DNA from: Adhaeribacter soli
GTDB taxonomy: Bacteria; Bacteroidota; Bacteroidia; Cytophagales; Hymenobacteraceae
DNA: 64,000 nt
Direction of reading: 5' to 3'
Assembly: GCF_008727925.1 (NCBI RefSeq)
Contig: NZ_VTWT01000005.1
Span: forward strand, 248,001-312,000
Positions 27,080 to 36,118 of this stretch are shown here, in pieces (the stretch's first letter is position 1; each line of letters starts with the position of its first letter). The notes below the pieces were generated by a model. It ran no database searches. It saw only the letters and a list, made by a program, of their open reading frames with translations, and was not told the DNA's origin. The position numbers were made by a program, and so were the translations under genes.

Positions 27080-27231
27080 CCCACTCTAACCCCTCCGGGG
27101 AGGGGAATTTACCGAACATTGCAATTGCTTTCAGCTTACTCTTTAAGTACATCGTAATTGGAAATAATTTAAAAATCTATCTGAATAGTTATCGAGGAAG
27201 AATTCCCCTCCCCGGAGGGGTTAGGGGTGGG
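27080..27231. repeat. Foldback with about 30-bp arms, G/C-tract family
   Basis: Arms at 27080-27109 and 27201-27231 are nearly perfect reverse complements; each contains the self-complementary CCCCTCC-GG-GGAGGGG unit. It separates two plus-strand genes. Confidence 0.8.
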
Positions 27232-27309
27232 TTATTTTCCTGTCACACCATTTCCCGTAAACTTTCTTAAAGCAATCTTAAACCCGCTCACTTCTGGCGA
27301 AGTATAGGG

Positions 27310-27870
27310 ATGGCTAATCATCCGAAAACCATGACTTCGCCTTACCTCCAATTACCCCCTACCGATCCGAAAACCGATACGCTGAACGTGATCATCGAAA
27401 CACCGAAAGGCAGCCGCAACAAATTTTCGTTCGACGAAAAACTGCTGCTGTTCAAGTTTAAAAATGTATTGCCCGAGGGCAGCTTCTTCCCTTTCGATTT
27501 CGGTTTTTTGCCCAACACCTTAGCGGAAGACGGCGACCCGCTGGATGTTTTACTTTTAATGGATGAGCCCGTTTTTACCGGCTGTCTGGTAGAGGCCCGG
27601 GCTATTGGCGTAATAGAAGCCGAACAAACCGAAGACGGTAATACCGTGAGGAATGACCGGCTATTGGCGGTATCGGAAAACGTTCGCATGCATAAAGGCA
27701 TTAAAACCCTGCACGATCTTCCTAAACCTTTGCTCGAGGAAATTGAACACTTCTTTAAGGCGTATAACGAAGGCATGGGCCGGGAATTTAAGGTAGTGGG
27801 CAAGCACGGTCCGCCGCAAGCGCTTAAACTGATCAGGAAAGCAGCCGAAGCTTATCAGAAGAAGTCCTGA
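27310..27870 (+). CDS. ppa: Inorganic pyrophosphatase (family I)
   Basis: This 186-residue cytosolic enzyme hydrolyses pyrophosphate to phosphate, pulling biosynthetic reactions forward. It has the family I features ETPKGSRNKFSFDE, FPFDFGFLPNT and the metal-binding DGDPLDVLLL, plus a C-terminal FKAYNEGMGREFKV. Start is the ATG after GTATAGGG; an internal ATG seven codons later is possible. It stands alone. Confidence 0.95.
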   Translation: MANHPKTMTSPYLQLPPTDPKTDTLNVIIETPKGSRNKFSFDEKLLLFKFKNVLPEGSFFPFDFGFLPNTLAEDGDPLDVLLLMDEPVFTGCLVEARAIGVIEAEQTEDGNTVRNDRLLAVSENVRMHKGIKTLHDLPKPLLEEIEHFFKAYNEGMGREFKVVGKHGPPQALKLIRKAAEAYQKKS

Positions 27871-28119
27871 ACTTCCCTTTCAAAAACACCTTTTCGTTAT
27901 TCATTCCTTTAGCCTTTCGAAAGGGCCACATCAAGGCGCAGCTTCCGGCAGCAACTGTTTTTACACCGGTCTTCTTTCCTTAGCTAACATACCTGACAAC
28001 ACCGTGAAATTCCGTTTTTTATCGGCCAGGAAGTAAAAAGTTGAATTTCTTGTTTACAATGTAGAAAAGGTTAAGTATTTTTAGGCATAAGTTCACTTAC
28101 TTTAAGGCTTGAAAATATT

Positions 28120-28803
28120 ATGTCGAACGTTAAAACAATGCCTTATTTCACTGCCGATTTTTTCCGGTTCTTTGAACAGCTTTCCGGAAATAATAATCAG
28201 GAATGGTTTGAAGACAACCGCTCTTTATACGACGAAGCTGTAAAACGCCCCTTTAAAGAGTTAGTGCAGGAAATGATCGACCGGATCAGCATGATTGACA
28301 AGGAACTTCGGATTCCGGTTACCGATGCCATGTTCCGGATTCAGAAGGACACCCGCTTCTCCCGCGATAAAACGCCTTTCAACACGCACATGTCCGCCAA
28401 TATTTCGCACGGCGGCAAAAAATCGAAAGAATGCCCGGGCTTTTTCTTCCGCATTTCCCCAGAAAAAATTACGGTTGGCGGCGGCACTTACGACCTGGAA
28501 AAAGATAACCTGACCCGCGTGCGCCACCACATCGAAGATGAAATGGAACGCTTTAACAGTATTGTTTGCGAAGAAGCTTTCGTGCAAAAATACGGCTGTC
28601 TGCAGGGCGAACGCAACAAGGTAATTCCCAAAGAACTCCGCGACCTCTACGAAGAACAACCCCTTATCGCCAATAAGCAATTTTTCTATTCCGCCGATAT
28701 CGACCCTAATCTGATCCTGGAAGAGAACCTGCCGGACCTGCTCATGGAATACTACCACGCCGGCAAACCGGTGAATGATTTTCTACGGGAAGCGATCCGG
28801 TAG
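28120..28803 (+). CDS. DUF2461 family protein
   Basis: This 227-residue protein matches the DUF2461/TIGR02453 pattern: FFRFFEQLSGNNNQEWFEDN near the N-terminus, FRIQKDTRFSRDKTPFNTHM, and GFFFRISPEKITVGGGTY. The biochemical role of the family is unknown; no signal peptide or membrane segment is present. An ATG five codons after the annotated start (MPYFTADF) is an alternative. It is followed by an unusual repeat cluster. Confidence 0.9.
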   Translation: MSNVKTMPYFTADFFRFFEQLSGNNNQEWFEDNRSLYDEAVKRPFKELVQEMIDRISMIDKELRIPVTDAMFRIQKDTRFSRDKTPFNTHMSANISHGGKKSKECPGFFFRISPEKITVGGGTYDLEKDNLTRVRHHIEDEMERFNSIVCEEAFVQKYGCLQGERNKVIPKELRDLYEEQPLIANKQFFYSADIDPNLILEENLPDLLMEYYHAGKPVNDFLREAIR

Positions 28804-28805
28804 AA

Positions 28806-29000
28806 TTATTGATTGTTGATTGTTGATTGCTGATTTCTTGCTCTTTCGGATTTGTAATCCGAAAACACTTATTGAAAGGATTTGCAATTCGACTTTTATT
28901 CTGACAGGAATAGCATTTTATAGCTAACCACCGTGCAAGGCGGATTACAAATCCGCGGCTACTGTACTTCCGGATTGTAAATCCGGAAGAGCGAAAAGAG
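28806..29000. repeat. Cluster of GGATTTGTAATCC-type repeats
   Basis: After a TTGATTGTTGATTGC string come four variants of a short palindrome (CGGATTTGTAATCCG, GGATTTGCAATTC, GGATTACAAATCC and CCGGATTGTAAATCCGG) in both orientations. They form alternative hairpins and no reading frame. Confidence 0.7.
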
Positions 29001-29017
29001 CAAAATATTTAGCTCCG

Positions 29018-29107
29018 CTGCCGTTGTTGGTGTTTTCACCAACAACCGAAATTGTTCAGAAGAACTGTTCGGAGGAAAGTTGTTGGTGAAAACACCAACA
29101 ACGGCAG
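29018..29107. repeat. Foldback of GTTGTTGGTG palindromes
   Basis: The 29-base arms at 29018-29046 and 29079-29107 are exact reverse complements, and each arm is itself a hairpin around TTTT or AAAA. The same GTTGTTGGTGAAAACAC unit forms the ends of the larger foldback at 51.55-51.85 kb. Confidence 0.85.
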
Positions 29108-29120
29108 TAAAAAACTCAAT

Positions 29121-29155
29121 AAAAAAGCCGCCCCGAATTTCTTCCGGGCGGCTTT
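29121..29155 (-). terminator. Terminator of the aldehyde dehydrogenase gene
   Basis: GCCGCCC (29127-29133) pairs with GGGCGGC (29146-29152), followed on the minus strand by T6. Confidence 0.85.
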
Positions 29156-29182
29156 CCTTTTTTAGCTTAAAATGCTAGCGTT

Positions 29183-30760
29183 TTAGTCCATGATCTTGAA
29201 CTCGATGCCTTGGGCCAGCGGTAATTCGCGGCTGAAATTGATCGTGTTCGTCTGGCGACGCATGTAAATTCTCCAGGCATCGGAACCGGATTCGCGGCCG
29301 CCGCCGGTATCTTTTTCTCCGCCAAAAGCACCGCCAATTTCTGCACCGGAAGTACCGATGTTTACGTTGGCAATACCGCAATCGGAACCCCAGTGGCTTA
29401 CGAATGCTTCGGTTTCGAGCATGTTGGTAGAGAAGATAGAAGAAGATAAACCTTGCTTCACCCCGTTCTGAATTTCGATGGCGTTTTCTACTGAACCGCT
29501 GTATTTAATTAAGTACAGGATCGGCGCAAAGGTTTCTTCCTGCACCATGTGGTAGTGATTTTCAGCTTCTACAATAGCCGGCGTTACGTAAGTACCGGTT
29601 TCGTAGCCTTCGCCGGAAAGGATATCGCCACCAACCAGCAGTTTTCCGCCTTCTTTCTGTACCGATTCCAGTGCGTTCAGGAACATATCTACGGCATGCT
29701 TATCGATCAGCGGACCAACCAAAGTACCGGCATTCAGCGGGTTACCAATTGGCAGGTTCGGATAGATCTTCAGCAGACGATCTCTTACTTCGTTGTAAAT
29801 AGAATCGTGAATAATTAAACGACGGGTTGACGTGCAACGCTGACCGCAAGTACCAACGGCACCAAATACTACCGCGCGTAATGCCATTTCGATATCGGCA
29901 TGTTCGGTCATGATAATGGCATTGTTGCCGCCCAGCTCCAGTAACGATTTGCCTAAACGGGCGCCAACGGCCTCGCCTACTTTCTTGCCCATGCGGGTAG
30001 AACCGGTTGCAGATACCAACGGCACGCGGGTATCGTGCGCCATTTTGCTACCGATTTCTGCATCGCCGATGATCACTGAGAAGATGCCTTCCGGCAGTTC
30101 GTTGGCCGCCAGTACTTCACGGATGATGTGCTGACAGGCAATAGCCGTAAGCGGTGTTTTTTCAGATGGTTTCCATACCGTTACGTCGCCGCAAACGGCT
30201 GCCAGCATGGCGTTCCAGCTCCAAACCGCTACCGGGAAGTTGAAGGCCGAAATTACGCCTACCACGCCCAGCGGATGGTACTGATCGTACATGCGGTGCG
30301 AAGGGCGCTCGGAGTGCAAAGTAGAACCCTGCAACTGACGGGACAGACCAACCGCGAAGTCACAGATGTCAATCATTTCCTGCACTTCGCCTAAGCCTTC
30401 CTGCAGAATTTTACCCATCTCGTAGCTTACCAGTTTGCCCAGCGCTTCTTTGTTTTCGCGGAGCTTGTTTCCGATCTGGCGAACAATTTCACCACGCTTC
30501 GGAGCCGGCACTTTGCGCCACACTTTAAAAGCCTGCTCTGCGGTTGCAATTACGTTGTCGTAATCTTCGGCAGTAGCCATGTGCACACTGGCAATTAAAT
30601 TACCGTCGGCCGGCGAGTAGATCTCCCGTACGTGCTTGTTATTTTGTCCACCCCAGTTCAGGCCGGTGCTGTAAGCCGGGTTTACTTCTTTAATGCCCAG
30701 TTGCTGCAGCATTTCGCTGATGGCAGCCGTCATAGGTGCGTTTGCAATGGTGTCTTTCAT
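29183..30760 (-). CDS. ALDH7-type aldehyde dehydrogenase
   Basis: This 525-residue NAD-dependent dehydrogenase resembles alpha-aminoadipic semialdehyde / piperideine-6-carboxylate dehydrogenase (ALDH7A1). The catalytic Cys is in GTCGQRCTSTRR, the general-base Glu in LLELGGNNAI, and Asn in ISAFNFPVAVWSWN. The conserved end region SGAEIGGAFGGEKDTGGGRE is intact. ALDH7 enzymes act in lysine degradation, but no other lysine-catabolic gene is near, so substrate is uncertain. It is monocistronic with a strong terminator. Confidence 0.92.
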   Translation of the reverse strand: MKDTIANAPMTAAISEMLQQLGIKEVNPAYSTGLNWGGQNNKHVREIYSPADGNLIASVHMATAEDYDNVIATAEQAFKVWRKVPAPKRGEIVRQIGNKLRENKEALGKLVSYEMGKILQEGLGEVQEMIDICDFAVGLSRQLQGSTLHSERPSHRMYDQYHPLGVVGVISAFNFPVAVWSWNAMLAAVCGDVTVWKPSEKTPLTAIACQHIIREVLAANELPEGIFSVIIGDAEIGSKMAHDTRVPLVSATGSTRMGKKVGEAVGARLGKSLLELGGNNAIIMTEHADIEMALRAVVFGAVGTCGQRCTSTRRLIIHDSIYNEVRDRLLKIYPNLPIGNPLNAGTLVGPLIDKHAVDMFLNALESVQKEGGKLLVGGDILSGEGYETGTYVTPAIVEAENHYHMVQEETFAPILYLIKYSGSVENAIEIQNGVKQGLSSSIFSTNMLETEAFVSHWGSDCGIANVNIGTSGAEIGGAFGGEKDTGGGRESGSDAWRIYMRRQTNTINFSRELPLAQGIEFKIMD

Positions 30761-30818
30761 ATTATTGAATGGTTTATTGCTGATTATTAATTGCTAATGA
30801 ATTACTTAAAAAATTTCG

Positions 30819-31012
30819 CTGGCGCAAGTGTTAATCGAAAGCGTCACTTGGGCCTATGAACAGGTGGAAGTCTTACCCCTCCTAAATCCTCCCCTAAAAA
30901 CAGGGGAGGACTTTTCGGGAATGTAATATCTTAGTTACCTGCTTTCGCCAGTCCGGAGACTGGCTTTTGTTCTTCAGGCCCAAGTGACGCTTTCGCTTAA
31001 CACTTGCGCCAG
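30819..31012. repeat. Foldback with 37-bp arms
   Basis: Arms at 30819-30855 and 30976-31012 are reverse complements with one mismatch. Inside lie a G/C-tract hairpin (about 30886-30911) and a CCAGTC/GACTGG hairpin (about 30947-30964), giving nested foldbacks. A CAAATTTTCAAATCTTC string follows at about 31073-31110. Confidence 0.85.
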
Positions 31013-31133
31013 TGAAAAAGATTTGCGCCAGTGAAAATCAGCAGGTTTTTCCGGGGAAACCCTACCATTTTCAAATTTTCAAATCTTCAAATTTTCAAAT
31101 CTCCAAATCGACTAATTGCAAAGCTACATAAAC

Positions 31134-31165
31134 AAAAAGGCTCCTGCAATTTGCAGAAGCCTTTT
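31134..31165 (-). terminator. Terminator of the DegP/Q-type protease gene
   Basis: AAAAGGCT...CTGC pairs with GCAG...AGCCTTTT, followed on the minus strand by T. It lies 26 bases past the stop. Confidence 0.8.
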
Positions 31166-31190
31166 CGGGTTATTTTAGTGCTGTTACATC

Positions 31191-32675
31191 TTAGCGGTGC
31201 AGCGCATAGAAGGCCTGACGACCGTCCGGATAAATCCCGCCGATCAGGATACCGCCTTTGCGGTCATTCAGCAGTTTTTCTACGTCTTTCGGTGTTTTCA
31301 CGTCCGTTTTATCGATCTGCAGAATTATGAAGCCGTCTTTCATACCGGATTCGCGGAACTTGCTGTTCTTTACGTCGTCAATCTTCACGCCGCCTTCCAA
31401 GTCGAATTTGCTCAGTTCCTGTTTGGTTAAAGGCTTGAACTTCGCGCCGTCAATCTCAATTTCCTTGCCCGGATCGTAACGAACAATTTCGGTATCGTTC
31501 ATTTTGTTGCGGAGCGTGGCGTTAACGGTTTTCTCTTTGTTGTCGCGGAGGAAAGTTACTTTGATCTTATCGCCGGGACGGAACCGGGCTACCTGCTCCT
31601 GCAGCTGGGCCGAAGTATTCACGTTCACGCCGTTGATCTTCGTAATTACGTCGCCTTCTTCCAGCCCGGCTTCCGAAGCAGCGCTGCCTTTATTCAGGCC
31701 CATTACGTACACGCCGTTCAGGGTATTGATCTTCTTCTCAGCTGCCAGGGTAGCGTCCACTTCGCGGATGCTCACGCCCAGTAAGGCACGCTGCACTTCG
31801 CCGTATTTCAACAGGTCATCCACCACTTTACTTACGATGGAAGTTGGCACCGCGAAAGAGTAGCCGGAATAAGAACCGGTTTGCGTGGCAATAGCCGTAT
31901 TGATACCAACCAGATCGCCGTTCAGGTTTACGAGCGCACCACCGGAGTTACCAGGGTTCACCGCGGCATCGGTCTGAATAAAAGACTCAACGCCCATGTT
32001 GTCTTTGTTTCGCAGAATATTGATGTTCCGGCCTTTGGCACTTACGATACCGGCGGTAACCGTAGAGTTCAGGTTGAAGGGGTTACCTACCGCCAGCACC
32101 CACTCGCCTACTCGCACGTTATCGGAGTTTCCGTAACGGATGGCCGGCAGGTTGTCGGCGTTCACTTTCAGTACCGCCAGATCGGTGTTCGGGTCGGTAC
32201 CTACTAAGGTTGCTTCCAGTTCACGTTTGTCATCCAGTACAACTTTAATTTTATCGGCTTTATCAATTACGTGGTTGTTCGTTACAATGTAGCCGTTCGA
32301 CGCGATTATCACCCCGGAACCAGAGCCCTGGGCCGGACCTTGCGGCCGCTGCTGAAAACCGCCGAAACTATCGCCGAAGAACTGGCGCAGGAGCGGGTCC
32401 ATCTGGCCGTAAGCCTGGCTTTGCGGACGGTTATATTCGGTTTGAACGTGCACCACAGCCGGCGTAACGCTGGCAGCAGCATTCACAAAGTTCAGGCCTT
32501 CCGGCACTACTACATCGCTGTTGCGCATCATGCTGGTGTAGCGAACGTTATTGCCGACAGCAGTCTGTGCGAGGGGTTGTTTTTCTTCTTCCAGGAGCTT
32601 GTAACCCCCGATGGCCATGCCGCCTCCCATGGTGGCTGACATCATAAGGCCAAGGATGAATTTTCTTGCTTCCAT
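31191..32675 (-). CDS. DegP/DegQ-family periplasmic serine protease
   Basis: This 494-residue HtrA-type protease has an N-terminal hydrophobic segment that may be a signal or anchor (about 7-26), a trypsin-like domain with catalytic His135 (NNHVID), Asp165 (NTDLAVL) and Ser244 (PGNSGGAL), and two PDZ domains at about 290-380 and 400-490. It degrades or refolds damaged envelope proteins (family role). The Q/G-rich stretch at 85-115 resembles the regulatory LA-loop region. It is monocistronic. Confidence 0.95.
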   Translation of the reverse strand: MEARKFILGLMMSATMGGGMAIGGYKLLEEEKQPLAQTAVGNNVRYTSMMRNSDVVVPEGLNFVNAAASVTPAVVHVQTEYNRPQSQAYGQMDPLLRQFFGDSFGGFQQRPQGPAQGSGSGVIIASNGYIVTNNHVIDKADKIKVVLDDKRELEATLVGTDPNTDLAVLKVNADNLPAIRYGNSDNVRVGEWVLAVGNPFNLNSTVTAGIVSAKGRNINILRNKDNMGVESFIQTDAAVNPGNSGGALVNLNGDLVGINTAIATQTGSYSGYSFAVPTSIVSKVVDDLLKYGEVQRALLGVSIREVDATLAAEKKINTLNGVYVMGLNKGSAASEAGLEEGDVITKINGVNVNTSAQLQEQVARFRPGDKIKVTFLRDNKEKTVNATLRNKMNDTEIVRYDPGKEIEIDGAKFKPLTKQELSKFDLEGGVKIDDVKNSKFRESGMKDGFIILQIDKTDVKTPKDVEKLLNDRKGGILIGGIYPDGRQAFYALHR

Positions 32676-33115
32676 TTTTTACGTTTCTGTTTTTACTTTT
32701 TATTTTCAGTTTAACAAATTTCTTTTCTTAAACCGGAAGCTGTTAAGGCATCCGGAAATAAAACGATGAGATAGTTAATCTGGTATATAGTGCTTCAAAT
32801 TAAACCGGTATTTATTCTGTTTGCCTTTTTTGCAAAAATCAGACCGGTTTTTATACGGCTTTACCGCTATAGTTGTAAATAAAGGTATCCGTTAATATTG
32901 ACTATCAACAAAATAAGCCTTGAGTTTTCCGGTTATAATCCTACCGTTACATTCAGGATTTTACGAATATAAAATGTAATTGGGTTTTTGTCAAGAGGCA
33001 AAAACACTGCCACTTTTACCAAGCCGGACTGTCAGAAAGACAAGGGCACTTTTAATTACTATTTCCGGTAATTACTATTTCCGGCGTTTATTTAACCAAC
33101 AGTATTTTTAGCCGA
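32676..33115. other. Intergenic region between the protease and DUF2490 genes
   Basis: This 440-base A/T-rich gap carries no convincing reading frame. It should contain the protease promoter, but no clean TAnnTTTG was found on the minus strand. The only distinctive feature is a 16-bp tandem duplication at 33053-33084. Confidence 0.6.
33053..33084. repeat. Perfect 16-bp tandem duplication
   Basis: TAATTACTATTTCCGG occurs twice without spacer, 32 bases before the end of the DUF2490 gene. Confidence 0.85.
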
Positions 33116-33958
33116 TTAGTTGCCGGCAGCATCGTTCAGGGAAGAGAGCTGCGGTACGGTTTCGTCGGAGGTGTTTTTACCCCGGATAATGAACCGAATG
33201 TCGAACCCGAAGATCGGGTCGATGCGGTTGCGTTTGCCGCCTTTTTCTTTGATGATCGGGTTGCCCTGATCATCATCTTCGCCGGTAAAGGTATCGAGCA
33301 CGTAGTAGTATTCGGTTTGTTTGGTGAAGTAAGGCGTAAGCCACAGGTACGGGGTAACTTTATAGCTGGCGGCAATGCGTAACCGGGAGCGGTCTACAGT
33401 GCGGGTTTCGATCAGCGGATCTTCCTCTTTGAAATCCTGGTAAAAGAATAACTCATAGGAAAGGTGCGGCCGAAGCGTGTGGTTACCGAGTTTAAAATTC
33501 CGTTCCAGTGCCACGCTAGGGCGAATACGGCCGCGGCTGTCGCCAAATTCCGGACGGATGTAATCGTAAGCCAGACGCTTGATAAAACTGGTTTCGCCGA
33601 TTTTTCCGTTGTGCCGCAAAGCCGCCTGGTAGATCTGATTATCGTTGAAAGTATCGAAGGTGTAGCGGGCAAAAAGGCTGCCGCTCCACTTCTCGGTGAA
33701 GCGTTGCTCATAACCGGCCAGTACGTATACCTGGTAGAATTTACTTAACGCGCCGGATTCTTTCAGCCCCGGAAAATCGGAATCGGTGTTGTGGCGCCAC
33801 TGGTTACGGAAAAAGAAAAAGCCCTTGTTTTTTAAATAGAAATCAGCCTGCAGGTCGGTCCAGATCAGCGGATCGGATTTCACTTTTTTTACCTGAGCTT
33901 CGGCAAAGGCCACATTCAAAAACCACAAACCTAAAACCAGAACCAGTTTTTTATTCAT
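33116..33958 (-). CDS. DUF2490 outer-membrane protein
   Basis: This 280-residue protein has a signal peptide (MNKKLVLVLGLWFLNVAFAEAQ) and many amphipathic strands with aromatic girdle residues, such as FFFFRNQWRHNT, WSGSLFARYTFDTF and YLWLTPYFTKQTEYYYVL, as in DUF2490 barrels. Its function is unknown. I start at the ATG at 33956-33958, giving a normal signal peptide; in-frame starts 12 or 27 bases upstream only lengthen the n-region. It diverges from the porin gene. Confidence 0.85.
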   Translation of the reverse strand: MNKKLVLVLGLWFLNVAFAEAQVKKVKSDPLIWTDLQADFYLKNKGFFFFRNQWRHNTDSDFPGLKESGALSKFYQVYVLAGYEQRFTEKWSGSLFARYTFDTFNDNQIYQAALRHNGKIGETSFIKRLAYDYIRPEFGDSRGRIRPSVALERNFKLGNHTLRPHLSYELFFYQDFKEEDPLIETRTVDRSRLRIAASYKVTPYLWLTPYFTKQTEYYYVLDTFTGEDDDQGNPIIKEKGGKRNRIDPIFGFDIRFIIRGKNTSDETVPQLSSLNDAAGN

Positions 33959-34070
33959 AACGGATAGCATTTTCAACAGCAACATACGCAGTAAAGGGAA
34001 CCATTGCCGGAAATTTCAGCAAAACTTAACAATTTGGCAATTCCGGGGTTTATGCTTCGGGAAAGAACTC

Positions 34071-34078
34071 TAATTTTG
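34071..34078 (+). promoter_or_regulatory. -7 promoter element of the porin gene
   Basis: TAATTTTG matches TAnnTTTG and would give a leader of about 45-50 bases. Confidence 0.5.
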
Positions 34079-34130
34079 CCGGCTGAATTTTCTTCGTTTT
34101 TAGCCGGATCTTCCGGCAATCCTGAACTTG

Positions 34131-35339
34131 ATGATGCGACACCGTTACCTGCTCCCCTTGCTGTTTGTTTTAATTTCTTCGCTTCCGGCTCTGGCCCAGA
34201 CCGGCAGCATCCAACCCATCGATGTTTCTTTTCACGACGTGAACGGCATCCGGTTTATGACTCAGGACAGCAGCAGCGCGATGCACTTGCGCTTCCGGAT
34301 GCAGAACCGCGTAGAACTGGCCACCGAATCCGGCTCCGATGCTGATCTGGCAAGGCAAAGCGGCTTGGTGCGCCGCCTTCGCCTAAGGACTTCCGGTTAC
34401 CTGAAATCCCAAAAGCTGACCTATAATTTACAGTTAGGCTTTTCCCCTTCCGACATGGATTTAGCGAATTCCCCGAACCCGCAAATTATCCTCGATGCGG
34501 TGGTATTCTACCGTTTCCTGCCGGCATTGCGGATCGGTTTCGGCCAGACGAAACTGCCGGGCAACCGTCAGCGGGTAATTTCTTCCGGCGAACAGCAATT
34601 CGTAGACCGTTCCATTGTAAACTCTACCTTTAATCTTGACCGCGATTTTGGTTTTCATGGCTCCTTAAAAGAAAGCATTGGGAACGTGGGCGTGAACTTA
34701 CTGGCTGCGGTAACTACCGGCGACGGCCGCAACACCTTCGACCGGGGCGTTGGCCTGGCGTATACCGTGCGCGGCGAAGTGCTGCCTTTCGGCAAATTCA
34801 AATACGACGGCGATTATTTTGAAGGCGACTGGGCGTTTGAAGAAACCCCGAAATTATCCATCGGTGGCATGGCTTCCTATAACGAAAACGCGACCCGCAC
34901 CGGTGGCCAGATAGGCCGGGATCTTTTTAGTTCTACAGACATCCGGACCTACGAACTGGACGCCTTGCTGAAATACCAAGGCATTGCCTTTTATACCGAA
35001 TATATGAACCGCGATGCTACCCGTCCGTTAACCTTTAACCCTGATTTCAGTCAGGTACGGTACGTGCTTACCGGTTATGGTTTGAATACCCAGCTGAGTT
35101 ACCAGTTCCGCAATCATTTCGAGATCGGTGGCCGTTACGCTTTTGTAAAACCCAACGAAAAAGTGGATGAACTGGCCTTGCAAACGAAGGAATACACCCT
35201 TGTAGGCAACTATTATTACCGGTGGCACCGCATTAAATTGCAGAGTGACCTGACCTATCAGGAGCGGGAAAACCTGACGGTTGAACGCAGCAATCGAGAT
35301 GCCTGGATCTGGCGTTTCCAGGTGGAACTGGGAATTTAA
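34131..35339 (+). CDS. Phosphate-selective porin O/P-like outer-membrane protein
   Basis: This roughly 402-residue protein has a signal peptide (RYLLPLLFVLISSLPALAQ) and a long beta-barrel pattern with porin OprO/OprP-like phrases: LRLRTSGYLKSQKLTYNLQL, RIGFGQTKLPGNRQR and NLDRDFGFHG. It ends with an aromatic/hydrophobic strand (WRFQVELGI). It would form a selective channel; phosphate or polyphosphate preference is only by family name. The ATG at 34131 is used instead of the preceding TTG. Confidence 0.85.
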   Translation: MMRHRYLLPLLFVLISSLPALAQTGSIQPIDVSFHDVNGIRFMTQDSSSAMHLRFRMQNRVELATESGSDADLARQSGLVRRLRLRTSGYLKSQKLTYNLQLGFSPSDMDLANSPNPQIILDAVVFYRFLPALRIGFGQTKLPGNRQRVISSGEQQFVDRSIVNSTFNLDRDFGFHGSLKESIGNVGVNLLAAVTTGDGRNTFDRGVGLAYTVRGEVLPFGKFKYDGDYFEGDWAFEETPKLSIGGMASYNENATRTGGQIGRDLFSSTDIRTYELDALLKYQGIAFYTEYMNRDATRPLTFNPDFSQVRYVLTGYGLNTQLSYQFRNHFEIGGRYAFVKPNEKVDELALQTKEYTLVGNYYYRWHRIKLQSDLTYQERENLTVERSNRDAWIWRFQVELGI

Positions 35340-35398
35340 TTTACCTGAGAACAGCAACAAATTGCTTCTGATCTTGTTGCATTTAAAACTGCTGTTCT

Positions 35399-35773
35399 AT
35401 GCAAAAGATCCTGATTCCGATAATTACAAGTCTGATAGGAATTGCAGGGCTGGTGGGCTTTATTTCAACTGAAAAAGCTGCCCCGGCCCGGACCGAAGAT
35501 TATGCCGTGCTAAACGTTTTTCAGGATGGAAAAAGGAATTACATCAGCTTAACGGTGGGCTCCAACCCTACCCAGCAACGGGAATTCCACCGGGAGAAAA
35601 CCGAACAACGCTATGACCTGGCTCCTATCCTCCGGGAAATGGAAAACCTGAACCAGCAAGGCTTCGAACTCGTGAACAGCTCCACGGCCATTATTCCGGC
35701 GGGCGTTCCGGATGAAATAACCGGCGGCAATCCCTTCTACACCTTTACGTTTAAAAGGAAGCTGCAAAAATAA
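35399..35773 (+). CDS. Small exported or membrane-anchored hypothetical protein
   Basis: This 124-residue protein has an N-terminal hydrophobic segment (LIPIITSLIGIAGLVGFI) followed by an Ala/Pro-rich stretch and a compact domain with ISLTVGSNP, LREMENLNQQGFELVNSS and a final YTFTFKRKLQK. The domain reminds me loosely of short DUF4177-like proteins, without certainty. It follows the porin gene by 59 bases. Part of its 3' end plus terminator is duplicated about 270 bases downstream. Confidence 0.7.
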   Translation: MQKILIPIITSLIGIAGLVGFISTEKAAPARTEDYAVLNVFQDGKRNYISLTVGSNPTQQREFHREKTEQRYDLAPILREMENLNQQGFELVNSSTAIIPAGVPDEITGGNPFYTFTFKRKLQK

Positions 35774-36116
35774 TTTGGCAGTATTATAGTTTTTCAAGGG
35801 CATCCGGATATCCTTTTGCGGCATCCGGATGCTTTTTATTTCAGCTCTCTACCCCTTTCCACCCCGGCCTGTCCCCCGACAGGCCGGAAGCACTGCAGCT
35901 ATGAGCCTTGTGCATAAGCTTCCCAAAAGCGATTAATTAAGGTAAAATATTTGATAGGTTGGGTTGGCTTCCAGAAGTGAGCCGCAATATTCCGGCCTGT
36001 CAGGGGACAGGCCAGGGTGTAAGAAAGCTGCAAAAAAAAAAGCTTTGGTAGTATTTTAGTTTTTCAGGGCATCCGGGTACCATTTTCGGTATCCGGATGT
36101 TTTTTTTATTTCAGCT
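35760..36116. repeat. Duplicated gene tail plus terminator
   Basis: AGCTGCAAAAA, a TTTGG-AGTATT-TAGTTTTTCA stretch and a CATCCGG hairpin occur at 35760-35847 and again, diverged, at 36026-36116. Between them lie two CCGGCCTGTC/GACAGGCC hairpins in about 35865-36012. The second copy has no accompanying gene. Confidence 0.7.
35809..35838 (+). terminator. Terminator of the small exported protein gene
   Basis: GCATCCGGAT (35810-35819) pairs with ATCCGGATGC (35823-35832) followed by T5. A diverged copy at 36069-36108 faces the end of the M20 gene. Confidence 0.8.
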
Positions 36117-36118
36117 GC

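Noticed and set aside
28806-29107. CRISPR array
   Set aside because: Repeats are few, palindromic, in both orientations and irregularly spaced, with no cas genes in the window.
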